Shown here: one piece after another, positions 9,850 through 21,479 of the stretch
Numbering within the stretch: position 1 is the stretch's first letter
Layout of the letters: each line of letters begins with the position of its first letter
Origin: Semisulcospira habei
Lineage: Eukaryota; Mollusca; Gastropoda; Semisulcospiridae
Direction: 5' to 3'
Length of the DNA: 64,000 bases
NCBI GenBank assembly: GCA_036245525.1
Contig: BTPG01000004.1
Coordinates: 52,345,960 to 52,409,959 of the forward strand
Made by a program: the position numbers and the translations under genes
Notes under the pieces: model-generated
Seen by the model: the letters and a program-made list of their open reading frames with translations, nothing else
The model's database searches: none
What the model was told of the DNA's origin: nothing

Positions 9850-11152
9850 CCTGCTTGCTTGCTTCCTTAGCCCTATCTATCTATCAATCTATATCCCGTA
9901 GTCTTGCCGAACGTTGGGGCACCACTGATGACTTGGCAACCAGCTCCCTCCAATCCTCTCTGTTCTCTGCCATTCTCAGCGTATCGCCCAGCTTCAGTCC
10001 TGTCCACTCTGAAATATTGTCCTCCCATCTTTTCCTCTGTCTTCCTCTCCTTCGTCCTCCTTGCACAGTGCCTTGCAGGATTGTTTTGGCAAGCCCTGCT
10101 GAACGCGTGACATGCCCATACCACTTCAGTTTGCGTTTTCTCACAATGGCTAATAAGTCTTCATAGGGCCCGATGGCTTGCCTGATTCTGCTTCCCACTT
10201 CCTCGTTTGTGATGTGATCTCTGTATGAGATGCCAAGCAGCCTTCGAAAACATCTCATTTCAGTGGCTTGTATCCTCCTTTCAAGGTCTGCTGTGAGGGT
10301 CCATGACTCGCAGGCATACAAGAACACTGAAATGACTAAGGAGCGCATCAGTCTGATCTTGGAGCAGAGTGTGATGTTTCTGTCCTTCCATATTGTCTTC
10401 AATCTTGTCAGTGCTGTTGTTGTCTGCGCAATCCTGGACAGTATTTCTGGTTTTGATCCCTCATCTGTCACAATGGCTCCTAAGTATTTGAATTTCTTAA
10501 CTGTTTCCAGTTTTTGGCCTCCAACCATGATTTCAGTGCCAATGCCACTGGCGTTATTGGTCATCAGTTTGGTCTTCTCTGCACTGATTTTCATCCCATA
10601 TGCAATGGCTGTACTATCCAGCTTTTCCACCAGCTGAGCTAGCTCCTTCTCTGTTCCTGCAAGGCCATCAATGTCGTCCGCAAAGCGCAAGTTCGTGATT
10701 GTTCTGCCTCCAATACTGACAGTTCCTTCATGATCTTTCAGAGCGTCCGTCATGATTCTTTCGAGGAAGATGTTGAAAAGAGTAGGTGAGAGCAAGCAGC
10801 CTTGTCTGACTCCAACTGTAGTCCTAAACCAGTTTCCTATTTTGCCGTTGAAGCAGACTGCGCTAGTGGCCTTGTTGTAAAGGTTTGTTATGACTTTGAT
10901 CAGGTTGGCATTGATGTTGTATAGCTTCATGGTGGACCAAAGGGCTGCATGCCACACCCTGTCAAACGCTTTCTTAAAATCCACATAGACATGATAGAGG
11001 TCCTGCTGGTGCTGGAGGTATCTCTCACATAGAACTCTCAGGTTGAAGATCTGTTCAGTTGTGCTGCGCCCTGGTCTGAAGCCTGCCTGTTCCTCAGCTA
11101 TGATTTCCTCTGCCTGTGGCTTCAGCCTGTTCAGTAGGATCCAGCTGAGTTG
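9850..11152 (-). pseudogene. RTE-like LINE, reverse transcriptase C-terminal part
   Basis: On the minus strand the frame reads EEQAGFRPGRSTTEQ, then VYVDFKKAFDRVW, GVRQGCLLSPTLF, LRFADDIDG and FKYLGAIVTDEG. These are the palm motifs of a non-LTR reverse transcriptase, including the FADD catalytic pair. The frame is open from about 11150 down to 9884 (roughly 420 codons) with no internal stop. The endonuclease and N-terminal reverse transcriptase are missing, so the copy is 5' truncated, as is common for LINEs. The C-terminus has RKRKLKWYGHVTRS, typical of endonuclease/reverse-transcriptase LINEs. It ends near CTATCTATC repeats at 9880. It is a different family from the LINE at 14278. The RTE assignment is from recalled motif similarity. 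Confidence 0.85.
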
Positions 11153-12286
11153 AGTTTAAATATTACATGAATATCTGAGCGTCATCCTAAAAGTAGGTAT
11201 ACCCGTCCCTATACAAACAGTGGGTAATGTCAGTGCCGGAGAGCGATATTTAGCTATTTTGCAACAAGAGCTGCTCTCAACATATAGCAAGCATAACAAA
11301 AATAAAAGCATGGGCGAATAAAGCATCATCCGGACTACAGTTCTGTGGTGTTTTGTTCTGGAAGGAAAGATGTATTTGTAGCACTGCCCAATGTGGAGCA
11401 GGGGTAAGCGTCAAAAACAAACTTGGTCAGCTGTCTGTGAGCGCCTCGCATAGAGCCGCGCTACAGGGGTCTCAGAAAACCCGCTTGCGCAAATCCAAGA
11501 TGGAACGCACAGCGTTATATTTGGTAGTCGTTTCCTGCCCTTTATCACGGTGCCTGGCGCATGTTTGAATTCAAGAGAAAATTGCTTTAGATTTTAACGT
11601 GAAATTTTCATTTTTTTTTTTACTCATGTGAGATATGTTATCTGGGAATGATCGCGCGCACATGAGCCAGCTACCGATGAAAAGCTTATTCAAAAACCTT
11701 TCGATCGATGCGCGCGAACACGACTTCACAATGGCGTCCGCGATAGAAGCTTCTTTCGTCAACGATGACGCAAAATTAATGTTGCTTGTGACTTGCAGAA
11801 AACTACATTGCGCAAGTACAGAAATGTTTATGATGAATGATAGGCAAAGAAAGTTTCAGCATTATAAACTAACACTGATTGATAAAATTTATTATTTGGA
11901 CCCACAGTTTAATTTTTACTGTGTGTAGTCGATTTCCAGGCTGAAGTTCACGCCCTCCTTGTGGGGTATAATTTCTTTTGACCTAAATTACAGCTTTGAC
12001 AAGTCTAGTCCTACTGAAATGCACGCCATATTTACGGCAATACTTCAGAGTTGCACTTGAATTTTTCTTAGACAAATATGTTCAACAGTTTCTTTGAAAT
12101 AACCGTTTTAGTCGACAACAAGAACAACTTTTTGCCAGTTAGCAAACGATTTTTTCAGAATGCCAACTCGTTTGGTTTTGACTGCCTAAACTGAAAAAAT
12201 AATGTTTTTTGTAGTAATGTATTTTGTGTTGTATTTTTTCTGGTAGTCGTAACGTACTTGTAAATAATGCAAAAGATAAAAACACA

Positions 12287-12288
<2 letters not shown>
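11153..12288. other. Unassigned sequence
   Basis: About 1.1 kb of AT-rich sequence. An open frame of 97 codons at 11635-11928 has unremarkable composition and no recognised motif, so I do not call it a gene. Confidence 0.4.
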
Positions 12289-12326
<38 letters not shown>

Positions 12327-12340
12327 GGGGGGGGGGGGGG
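12289..12340. repeat. Poly-T then poly-G run
   Basis: About 37 T followed directly by 15 G. It may be the tail of a retroelement or slippage-prone DNA. Confidence 0.9.
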
Positions 12341-12425
12341 AGTTTTACTCTTTTTGTCAGTTTCTTATTAACAAGAAAATCACATTGAACAACAAATAGT
12401 TTCGCTTGCTTTTAATTTTATTTAG

Positions 12426-12604
12426 ACAAACACTTTAAGATGCTGTCAGACAAAAATTCAGCAGAAGAAACGAGGAGGATGAACCAAAACCTCCTCCATC
12501 TCAATCAACAAACTTTTATTACAGCTGAATATATGACACAACTATGGCAAAGAACACCTGATATTCAACTCAGACGTTATTTAATGAGACCTGCTACTCT
12601 CAAG
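12426..12604 (+). other. Possible exon of an unknown gene
   Basis: A pyrimidine- and T-rich stretch ending TTTTAATTTTATTTAG precedes this open segment, and AAG followed by GTTTGC closes it; these are acceptor- and donor-like edges. The phase with an ATG at 12440 gives about 59 codons including AEETRRMNQNLL and AEYMTQLWQRTPDIQLRR. The composition looks protein-like and is not repeat-derived. No family is recognised, no matching neighbouring exons are evident, and the length is compatible with chance. It could equally be part of an old transposon. Confidence 0.25.
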
Positions 12605-14277
12605 GTTTGCCTGTGTAGCCAGTACTTTCTATGACACAGACGCGTATCCGTCAAATGAGAAAATATAGACGTGACGAAAGACATGAATATCTTGACCAGG
12701 AAATGAGTGCTACCGTCCCAGACCACTTATCCTTTCCAGTCCACTCTCCCCTATCTTCTCGGCCGACCAGCATCTTATTCAAACAACGACTGCATCTTTT
12801 TCTTCTTTTGCAATCATAGCAGATTCATGTCTGTACGACTGAAGCTAGCATCCATAAGGTGTAAAGAAGGTGTGCCCTTCAGTGAGCACTGACCTGAAGC
12901 GATGGGTGCAAAATGTTTGCCCTTTCTTGCTTTTGCTGACGTAAGCATACCCCAGACAATGGTTACGCGGTTGAAAAAAGACCTATACCGAATCCAGAAT
13001 ATTTACCCTGCCCCCCCCCCCCCAACCACCACCACCACCACCACCCAGTCACCCACCCACCCACCCCCTCTCGCGTCCCCCAGTGGACAGCACCTTTCTG
13101 AGTTAGTTATTGTGGTTTAACGCCGAGCAGGCGACTAAGGCCATCTCACGGCGGAGCACCTTTCTGACGGACATGAGCCTCTGTCTCTACTCCCACCTTC
13201 CCCCCCCCCCTCCCCCTCCCACTTGTAACGAATAGCATCTCTCTGAAGCAAGTGAGCGCCTGTTTCCACCCCCACCCCCACCCCCTCCGTTACTCCGTTA
13301 ACAGTATTTCAGAAAAGCTTTTTTTGTTGTTGTTAAAATGTGTATTTGTTTAATCTATTTTCTAATCCCCTGTGAATTTGACATGGAGAGGGGTCACTGA
13401 ATTTGGTATGTGTAGAAAGGGCTTAGCACACCATTATATCTTTGGCCCAAGTATGAAGAGTGTGGATTGAATATTCTCCGAAAAAAATGCCGACGTTGAA
13501 GTTTACGACGGACGAAGGACGGCCGGACGACCACTGGCCCATTACATAGATTCACGTTCCGCACGTGAACCTAACGCTTAAAAGTATCAACTCCGTTTTT
13601 GCTTATGACCATTTCTCACACTAAAGGCTACCAAATACTAAAACTTGACAAAAATCGAGTGGTTCTAGAGATATCGCACAGACAAAAACGGAAGCACTAA
13701 AAACACATATGGCTCCCAGGGCCTTTACACTCGGTATGTCAGATAATTTTCCTTTGCGCAGCTTTCTTCGGGGTACCTTTACTTTAACAACAATTTAAAT
13801 CAAATGAGCCGTCCTTTATGTGATATTACCTTTGGTGTACAAACCCTTTATATCTCTACTGTGACCTTGACCTTGACCTTAGGACCTCGGCTTTGGTACA
13901 AGACACATCTTCTAATCTAATACTGACCAGATAGGAAAATTTAAATATTTCTGTTGGTTGCTTCTGGAGAAATCACCTGCAAAAACCGCAGACAGACACC
14001 CGCTACAGCGACACATAGGATGACTCCAGTACACCCTCTCTCAGGAACAGGGGAGGGGGAAGAAGAGATATTTTAAAGAAGAAACACGAGGCAGATAACC
14101 ACATTGCTTTTTTTTCCATATCCAACAGACGTCCTGCAGCTGGTAAAATAATTTGAAAAATGACGGAAATGCATTCAGAATCCCATGTATGAGATAAAGC
14201 GCTAGAATGCAAGGTGTTGTGTTCATATCTAAAATGTGCTTGATTTAATATGCAATTATCACACAGAACCTCGCGCT
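12605..14277. other. Unassigned sequence with C-rich runs
   Basis: C-rich tracts lie at 13012-13075, 13199-13222 and 13268-13287. A short tandem TGACCTTGACCTTGACCTT lies at 13862-13880. The remainder has no recognised gene. Confidence 0.4.
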
Positions 14278-17200
14278 GGGACCATATGGCGTTGAGGCGC
14301 GTCCCCTCGGTGGTGGATAGGGGGTCCCTCGTGAGAGGGGTGCACCGAATGAAATAAGGTGCCGTGAACCAACATGGTCTAAGGGAAGGTGACCCCGACA
14401 GAAAACCCCTGGTCCTCCTAGTAAGGGGTTGGGCGTGGGGGTAGCTTCCCCACCCTGCAAAAAAGGAAATAGCTACAAAAACGCCGACGAAAAGACTAAC
14501 AGTAATTCCTTTCCAGGAGGAGGAAGGTTCTTCTACCAGAAGACTTATGACGTCCTGTGGTGAAAGCCGGAGGTCTTCGGAAGCCACAGGACCGAGCCGC
14601 CTCTCTCTATCCAGGGATACAACCATGGGCACATGGAACGTAAAGACCATGTACCAGAGCGGCAAGGCCGCCCAGATAGCATCGGAAATGCAAAAGTACA
14701 ACCTTTCCCTGCTAGGTATCAGTGAAGCCAGATGGACGCAGTCTGGCCAGAAAAGGCTGTTAAGTGGGGAGATGATTCTGTATTCAGGTCATGAAGAGGA
14801 GAATGCCCCCCATACAGAAGGTGTAGCATTCATGCTGTCACCAGTGGCACAGAGAGCGCTGATGGGCTGGGAACCTTTTGGGCCAAGAATTATCACAGCA
14901 GCCTTTAGAACCAAGAAAAAGCTCAAGCTGAACGTCATCCAGTGTTATGCACCCACTAATGACAGTGACGAGGAAGAGAAACAAGAGTTCTACGACCGAC
15001 TCCAGAGTGCCTTGGACAAATGTGCGGAGCGAGACATCACCATCGTCATGGGCGGTTTTAATGCCAAAATAGGGGAGGACAACACCGGATACGAAGAGGT
15101 GATGGGGAGACAGGGACTAGGCTCGGAGATGAGTGAGAACGGGGAGAGGTTTGTAGACTTTTGTGCTCTAAACCGACTTGTCATTGGAGGCAGCATCTTC
15201 CCACACAGAAGAATACACAAAGCAACTTGGGTCTCACCTGACCATACAACAGAGAACCAAATAGACCATATCTGCATTAGCAAGAAATTTAGAAGATCCC
15301 TTCAAGATGTTCGAGTGAGGAGGGGAGCAGATGTCGCCTCAGACCACCATCTGCTTACCTTAAGAATGAAGCTCAAGCTAAAGAAAAGCCGCACAGAGAC
15401 AACAAGAAGACAGCGCTATAATGTAGGCCTCCTGAAAGAAACTGGAGTTGGAGAAGAGTTCAAACTGGTGCTGTCCAACCGGTTTCAAGCGCTACAGGAG
15501 CTAGTAAATGAAGAGGAGGCGGTCACCACAGAGCAGCAGTGGAAGGCAGTTAGAGAGGCTCTGAACTCAACCTGCAAAGACACTGTAGGGTTCAGGAAAC
15601 ACCATCACAAGGACTGGCTGTCGGCACAGACCTTGAAGAAGATAGAAGTGAGGAAGCAGAAGAAAGCAGTTGTCAACAACAGTCGCACGAGAGCAGCCAA
15701 AGTAAGGGCACAGGGGGAATACTCGGAAGCCAACCGCGAGGTGAAGAGTAGTATCAGGGCAGACAAAAGGGCCTACACAGACAGCCTGGCAGCAGAGGCA
15801 GAAAAGGCAGCAGGCAGCGGCAACATGAAACAGCTCTACGACATTACCAGAAGATTGTCAGGCAAGTATGGCCATACAGAAAGACCAGTAAAAGACAAAG
15901 AAGGCAAGCCTATTGCAGACAGAGCAGACCAACTCGACAGATGGGCCGAGTATTTTGAAGAGTTACTGAACAGACCTAGCCCACCCGACCCTCCAGACAT
16001 CCAGCCGGCAGAGACCGACCTACCCATCAGCTGTGACAGACCCAGCCGGGAAGAAATCAGAAGAGCAGTGGCATTTTTGAAGAACGGCAAAGCAGCAGGC
16101 CCAGATGGCATCCCAGCGGAGTCTCTGAAAGCAGACCTAGAGACAACAGTGGAGATGCTGTACCCACTGTTTGGAAAGATCTGGGAAGAGGAGGTGATGC
16201 CGGCTGACTGGAAGGAGGGGTACCTAATCAAGCTTCCCAAGAAAGGCGACCTCAGCAAGTGTTCCAACTACAGAGGAATCACCTTGCTGTCAGTACCAGG
16301 AAAGGTCTTCAACAGGATCATCCTGGAGAGAATGAAGAGCTCCGTTGACCCCCAGCTGAGAGACCAGCAAGCAGGATTCAGGAAGAACCGATCATGTACA
16401 GACCAGATCGCCACTCTCCGCATCATCGTGGAACAGTCTCTGGTGTGGAGCTCCCCGCTGTACGTCAACTTTGTCGATTATGAGAAAGCATTTGACAGTG
16501 TGGACCGAGAGACTCTGTGGAAACTCCTACGACACTACGGTGTACCCACAAAACTCGTCCACCTGATCAAGAGCAGCTACGATGGCATGACATGTCGCGT
16601 GATCCACGAAGAGCAGTTCACCAGGGAGCTCCAGGTCAGAACCGGTGTCAGGTAGGGGTGTCTGCTGTCTCCGTTCCTCTTCCTACTGGCCATAGACTGG
16701 GTCATGAAGATGACCACAGAGCACAGACGAAGTGGAATACAGTGGACACTGTGGACACAGCTTGACGACCTCGATTTTGCAGACGACTTGGCATTACTGT
16801 CCCACACTCATCAACAAATGCAGGACAAGACCACGAGGCTTGCTGACATCTCGTCCCAAGTGGCCCTCACCATTCACAAACAGAAAACAACGACAATGAG
16901 GCTGAACGCAACCAGGGAAGAACCAGTCTTGCTTGCTGGCACCCCGTTGGAAGAGGTGGAGTCCTTCACCTATCTCGGGAGCATCATAGACAAAAAAGGT
17001 GGCACTGATGCAGATGTCAGAGCACGAATCGGTAAAGCCAGAGCAGCCTTTCTCCAGTTGAAAAATGTGTGGAGTTCCAGAGAGCTGTCACAACACACCA
17101 AAGTCCGGATTTTCAACTCCAATGTAAAAGCAGTTCTCCTATATGGAGCAGAGACTTGGAGATTGACAAAAACTACAGTCAACAGATTACAGACCTTCAT

Positions 17201-17561
17201 GAACAGTTGCCTTAGAAGAATTTTGAAAATCCACTGGCCAGAGAAGATCAGCAATGTCAGACTCTGGGAGAGAACAGAGCAGATAACAGCAGAGAATGAA
17301 ATTGGGCGAAGAAGATGGGGATGGATCGGTCACAGTCTGAGAAAGCCAGCTTCCAGTATCACTAGGCAGGCATTGTCATGGAACCCCCAGGGAAAGAGGA
17401 AAAGAGGTAGGCCGAGAAACTCCTGGCGTCGAGACCTCCAAGCAGACATCAAGAGACTGGGAACCACCTGGAGTAGAATCGAAGAAGAAGCACAGGACAG
17501 GAGTTGCTGGAGGTCTCTCGTCGACGGCCTATACCCGGGTAGGGGTGACAGGCGTAAGTAA
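14278..17561 (+). mobile_element. RTE-like LINE, near full length
   Basis: The 5' boundary is placed at 14278, where similarity to the second copy begins (56934, ACCTCGCGCTGGG in both). About 270 bases of 5' leader are followed by one long frame. The 3' boundary is unclear; no tail is visible just after 17561. The two copies are very similar over more than 2 kb, implying fairly recent activity. Confidence 0.85.
14547..17561 (+). pseudogene. LINE endonuclease/reverse transcriptase with one premature TAG
   Basis: One frame of 1005 codons broken only by TAG at 16653-16655 (codon 703), within what should be GVRQGCLLSP, so probably CAG to TAG. An alternative start is the ATG at 14625, giving MGTWNVKTM. 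The N-terminal AP-like endonuclease shows GTWNVKTM (residues 28-35), LLGISEAR (55-62), YAPT and SDHHLL (265 on). The normally catalytic Asp of GDFN is Gly (GGFNAKIG, codon 15054-15056); the second copy at 57 kb keeps Asp. The reverse transcriptase shows NYRGITLLS, QAGFRKNRS, KAFDSVDR (D at 650) and FADD (744-747). The C-terminus has RRRWGWIGHSLRKP and GKRKRGRPRNSWRRD. Function would be target-primed reverse transcription. This copy is inferred to be dead at two points. The RTE-like clade call is from recalled similarity. Confidence 0.9.
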
Positions 17562-18401
17562 GTATCACACAGAAGGGGGTTTGTCGTATTTTGTGTATAT
17601 TTTAGTATCTGATTTACATGCCTACGAAGGAAATTACCTAAGATACAAGGTTTTTAATGCAGGGTGTATAAGCCATGTCAACCCTCATTATGACACATGT
17701 CTATATTGCATTTTGGTCATTTTAGGCGTTCTGTAATTGCAAACGTATCAATGTGTGGTGCTAGAAAAAAAATTCAGGACAATCTACATGTTGTTTTGAT
17801 CCGCGACAGTAAAATCCACACAATTATACCTTAACGTTTTTATTTTATAGGTAACATAGTACTTTCTTAAAATACAAAAAGAGGTCATTTTAGATCATAT
17901 TTAAATGCACATATCTCGGAAGCCAATCAAAATAATGTTCTGATTTTTTGCACGTGCACTTCTTTGAACGTGTACTTCCGAGTGGCGAGTTTATTTGGTG
18001 GCAGCATCTAGAAAACAAATTCAGTGGACCTACCTACTAAAAAGCCTTTTACTTTTTATTTAACTCTTCTTGTTGGTTGGGTTCTTTATTCAGAATATAT
18101 TGTAGATGCGTCGATCGTTTAGTAGGCTGGTTACTTGGCTGGTTGGTTGTTTGGTAAAATGGTTTCGTGATGATGAAACCTTTATTGTATAACAAAATAA
18201 TGTGTAGATTCTGTATTATTCCATCTCTGCCCGATAGAACAATGAACTTTTACAGCTGTGTAACAAACCCAGCACGTGAACCTGAATAATTGAAGCTGCA
18301 GTCTTCAACTTATGTTTGCCTCGCTTTTCCTCTGAATGTTTTCTGATATCGCAAACCATAACACAAGTCTGCGCCTGCTATATCGAGAGAGGAAACACGT
18401 G
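17562..18401. other. Unassigned AT-rich sequence
   Basis: About 840 bases without recognised features. It may include the LINE 3' end and flank. Confidence 0.4.
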
Positions 18402-18470
18402 TGTGCTGGTCTGTGATTTTGGACCTTACGGCTTATAACCGTAAGGTCCAAAATCACAGGCCAGCTCACA
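18402..18470. repeat. PalD palindrome
   Basis: 30-base arms (18402-18431 and 18439-18470) with a 7-base loop and few mismatches. A further degraded arm follows at 18471-18510. Confidence 0.95.
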
Positions 18471-18669
18471 TTGATTCCGTAGAGTCTAAAACCACGGACC
18501 AGCGCATACATCTCTTTACCTTGCAGCATTTCCATGCCTGGGGTGTATACTTCCACAGGTAAATGTTTAGAGCGGGATAAAAGACTTCAGATGGCCCGAA
18601 GACCCCCTCTTCCTCCTAACGCAAACCAGCTGATTCTTATTCACAGCAACAACCGAACCGCTCCCGTCT

Positions 18670-18735
18670 GCAAGAGACATAGATCCTCATGAGCCCCTGC
18701 TTTCGCAGGGGCTCATGAGGGTCTATGTCTCTTGG
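18670..18735. repeat. PalB palindrome
   Basis: 31-base arms around loop TTTC. The middle stem is GATCCTCATG on the left and CATGAGGGTC on the right, a G-T type mismatch. Confidence 0.95.
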
Positions 18736-18884
18736 TGGAATGATATTCTTCGGTTTGTTAGTTTTCGTCATTCGATCGAGAGCGTTTGGGATGTAGTCTA
18801 TGAGAGTCTGATGAGAACAGACAAAAGAAATCCCTGTGTCAGACATACAAACAATATTCGTACCTCTTCAGCGAGTGATATACA

Positions 18885-18916
18885 ACAAGAGAACATAGAT
18901 CCTCAAGAGCCCTGTC
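18885..18916. repeat. PalB single left arm
   Basis: CAAGAGAACATAGATCCTC without a return arm. Confidence 0.6.
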
Positions 18917-19091
18917 GGTCTGAAAATGTTTTAAATTATTTACCCCTCTTCTTGGATTTATTTTACAGATATGTTTTGCAGAAGCACGATGTCTACCTCT
19001 GTTCCATTTAACACTGAACCCGCACATCGAACATTCTTTAGGCGGGTGTTGGCCTCTGAGGACAAACACTACATTCGGTTACAATTCCACG

Positions 19092-19222
19092 AGATAGATT
19101 GACCATGATAGTTTAAGGGTGGTGCCAGAATAGCTTGGCGCCATTAGTCGCCAAGCTATTCTGGCACTATCCTTGAACTATCATGGTCGATCTATCTTGT
19201 TTGTCGGAGCTGAAAGGGTTAA
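19092..19222. mobile_element. PalA element, left end missing
   Basis: The palindrome (19092-19198) has almost complete pairing including the outer AGATAGATTGACC. The right end TGAAAGGGTTAA closes at 19222. No TTAA is found on the left. Confidence 0.85.
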
Positions 19223-19439
19223 AATGGGAAGGAATGGGGCCGGTGGAGAGCACAGGTGCAACGTCTGCCTAAACAATGTTCTATTATTACACTGTACTTG
19301 TCTGCAGCTATGTCTTGTGTTATGTAAATTGTCCGGAAGTCGAGTGTTAGAACAATCTGTTCGAGTTATCTGTCCCAACACCGCACTTCCCCCTCCCGCT
19401 GCAGGGGCTTTTCCTATTTCAAGGTGTTGTTGGGTTGGG
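19223..19439. other. Unassigned sequence
   Basis: No feature recognised. Confidence 0.35.
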
Positions 19440-19580
19440 TTTTTGTTTGTTTGTTTGTTTGTTTTTGTTTTTGTTTTGTTGTTGTTGTTGTTGTTGTTGT
19501 TGTTTTGTTTTGTTTGTTTGTTGTTGTTTTTTGTTTTTGTTTTTTGTTTTTTTCTCTTTTTTTTTTTTTGGGGGGAGGTG
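19440..19580. repeat. (TTTG)n / (TTG)n microsatellite
   Basis: T/G-rich tetra- and trinucleotide tract ending in a T run and G-rich sequence. Confidence 0.9.
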
Positions 19581-19775
19581 GGGGAGGGGGGTTAAATAGT
19601 TATCCCTGAATCAGAATAAAGTCCGAAATGCATGAAGTTGACGCATTCTGTGGACTATGTGCCCCTGAAGGGATGAAGGGAAGGGAAGGGGGACAGTGGG
19701 TGTAATCGTCAAACGTTCCTGCTACACTGCTTGTGCTGCGACCCTCGCTTCCTAGTCAGCAAAACCCCCTCGGGA

Positions 19776-19835
19776 CCACGACGGCGGCAGGGGGCCCGTG
19801 CACGGCTGTACGCGGGCCCTCTACGGCCGTCGTGG
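19776..19835. repeat. PalG palindrome, copy 1
   Basis: CCACGACGGC pairs with GCCGTCGTGG, and GGGCCCGTGC with the inner TACGCGGGCCC, partly mismatched. A related hairpin lies at 39167-39225. Confidence 0.6.
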
Positions 19836-19872
19836 ACAGAAGGACGTTTTGCTCCTGGGGTCAAGAGACTAT

Positions 19873-20250
19873 CTTTGTTTGTTTGATTGTTTGTGTGTTT
19901 ATTTCTTTGTTTATTTGTTTGTTTGTTTGTTTGTTTGTTTGTTATGTGTTCGTTCGTTCGTTTGTTCATTTATTCCTTCGTTCGTTCGCTCGCTCGCTCG
20001 CTTCATCGCTCGCTCGTTCGTTCGTTTGTTTGTTTGTTGTTTGTTTGTTTGTTTCTTTTTGTTTGTTTGTTTTTTGTTTATTTTTTGTTTGTTTGTTTGT
20101 TCGTTCGTTTATTTGTTTGTTATATGTTTGTGTGTTTGCTTGTTTGCTCAGTTGTTTGTTTGCTTGTTTGTTTGTTTGTTTATGTTGTTTTGTTTCTTTC
20201 CTTAACTCTTTTGGGGGTTTTTTCGTTGTTTTTTTGTTTGTTCTACTGTA
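19873..20250. repeat. (TTTG)n / (TTCG)n compound microsatellite
   Basis: A TTTG tract grading through TTCG and GCTC repeats and back. Long open frames across it are artefacts. Confidence 0.95.
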
Positions 20251-21182
<932 letters not shown>

Positions 21183-21269
21183 ATGAAATGCAATGCAATG
21201 CAATGAAATGAAACTTTATTTCTCAAGGATAAATGATTAGGTATATAGACCTGTTTTCAATCATGTCCT

Positions 21270-21274
<5 letters not shown>

Positions 21275-21324
<50 letters not shown>

Positions 21325-21399
21325 ACACACACACAAATACACACGCACGCACATACGCACGCACGCAAGCACTCACACACACACGCACGCACGCACGCA

Positions 21400-21446
<47 letters not shown>

Positions 21447-21452
21447 CTCACA
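21275..21452. repeat. (CA)n compound microsatellite
   Basis: CA repeats interspersed with CACG units. Confidence 0.95.
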
Positions 21453-21479
21453 CACAATGGCTGAGAAGAAAAAAGTAGT

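Noticed and set aside
13862..13880. Nuclear receptor response element (tandem TGACCT half-sites)
   Set aside because: A short tandem repeat in unannotated DNA with no nearby gene; such words occur in invertebrate repeats.
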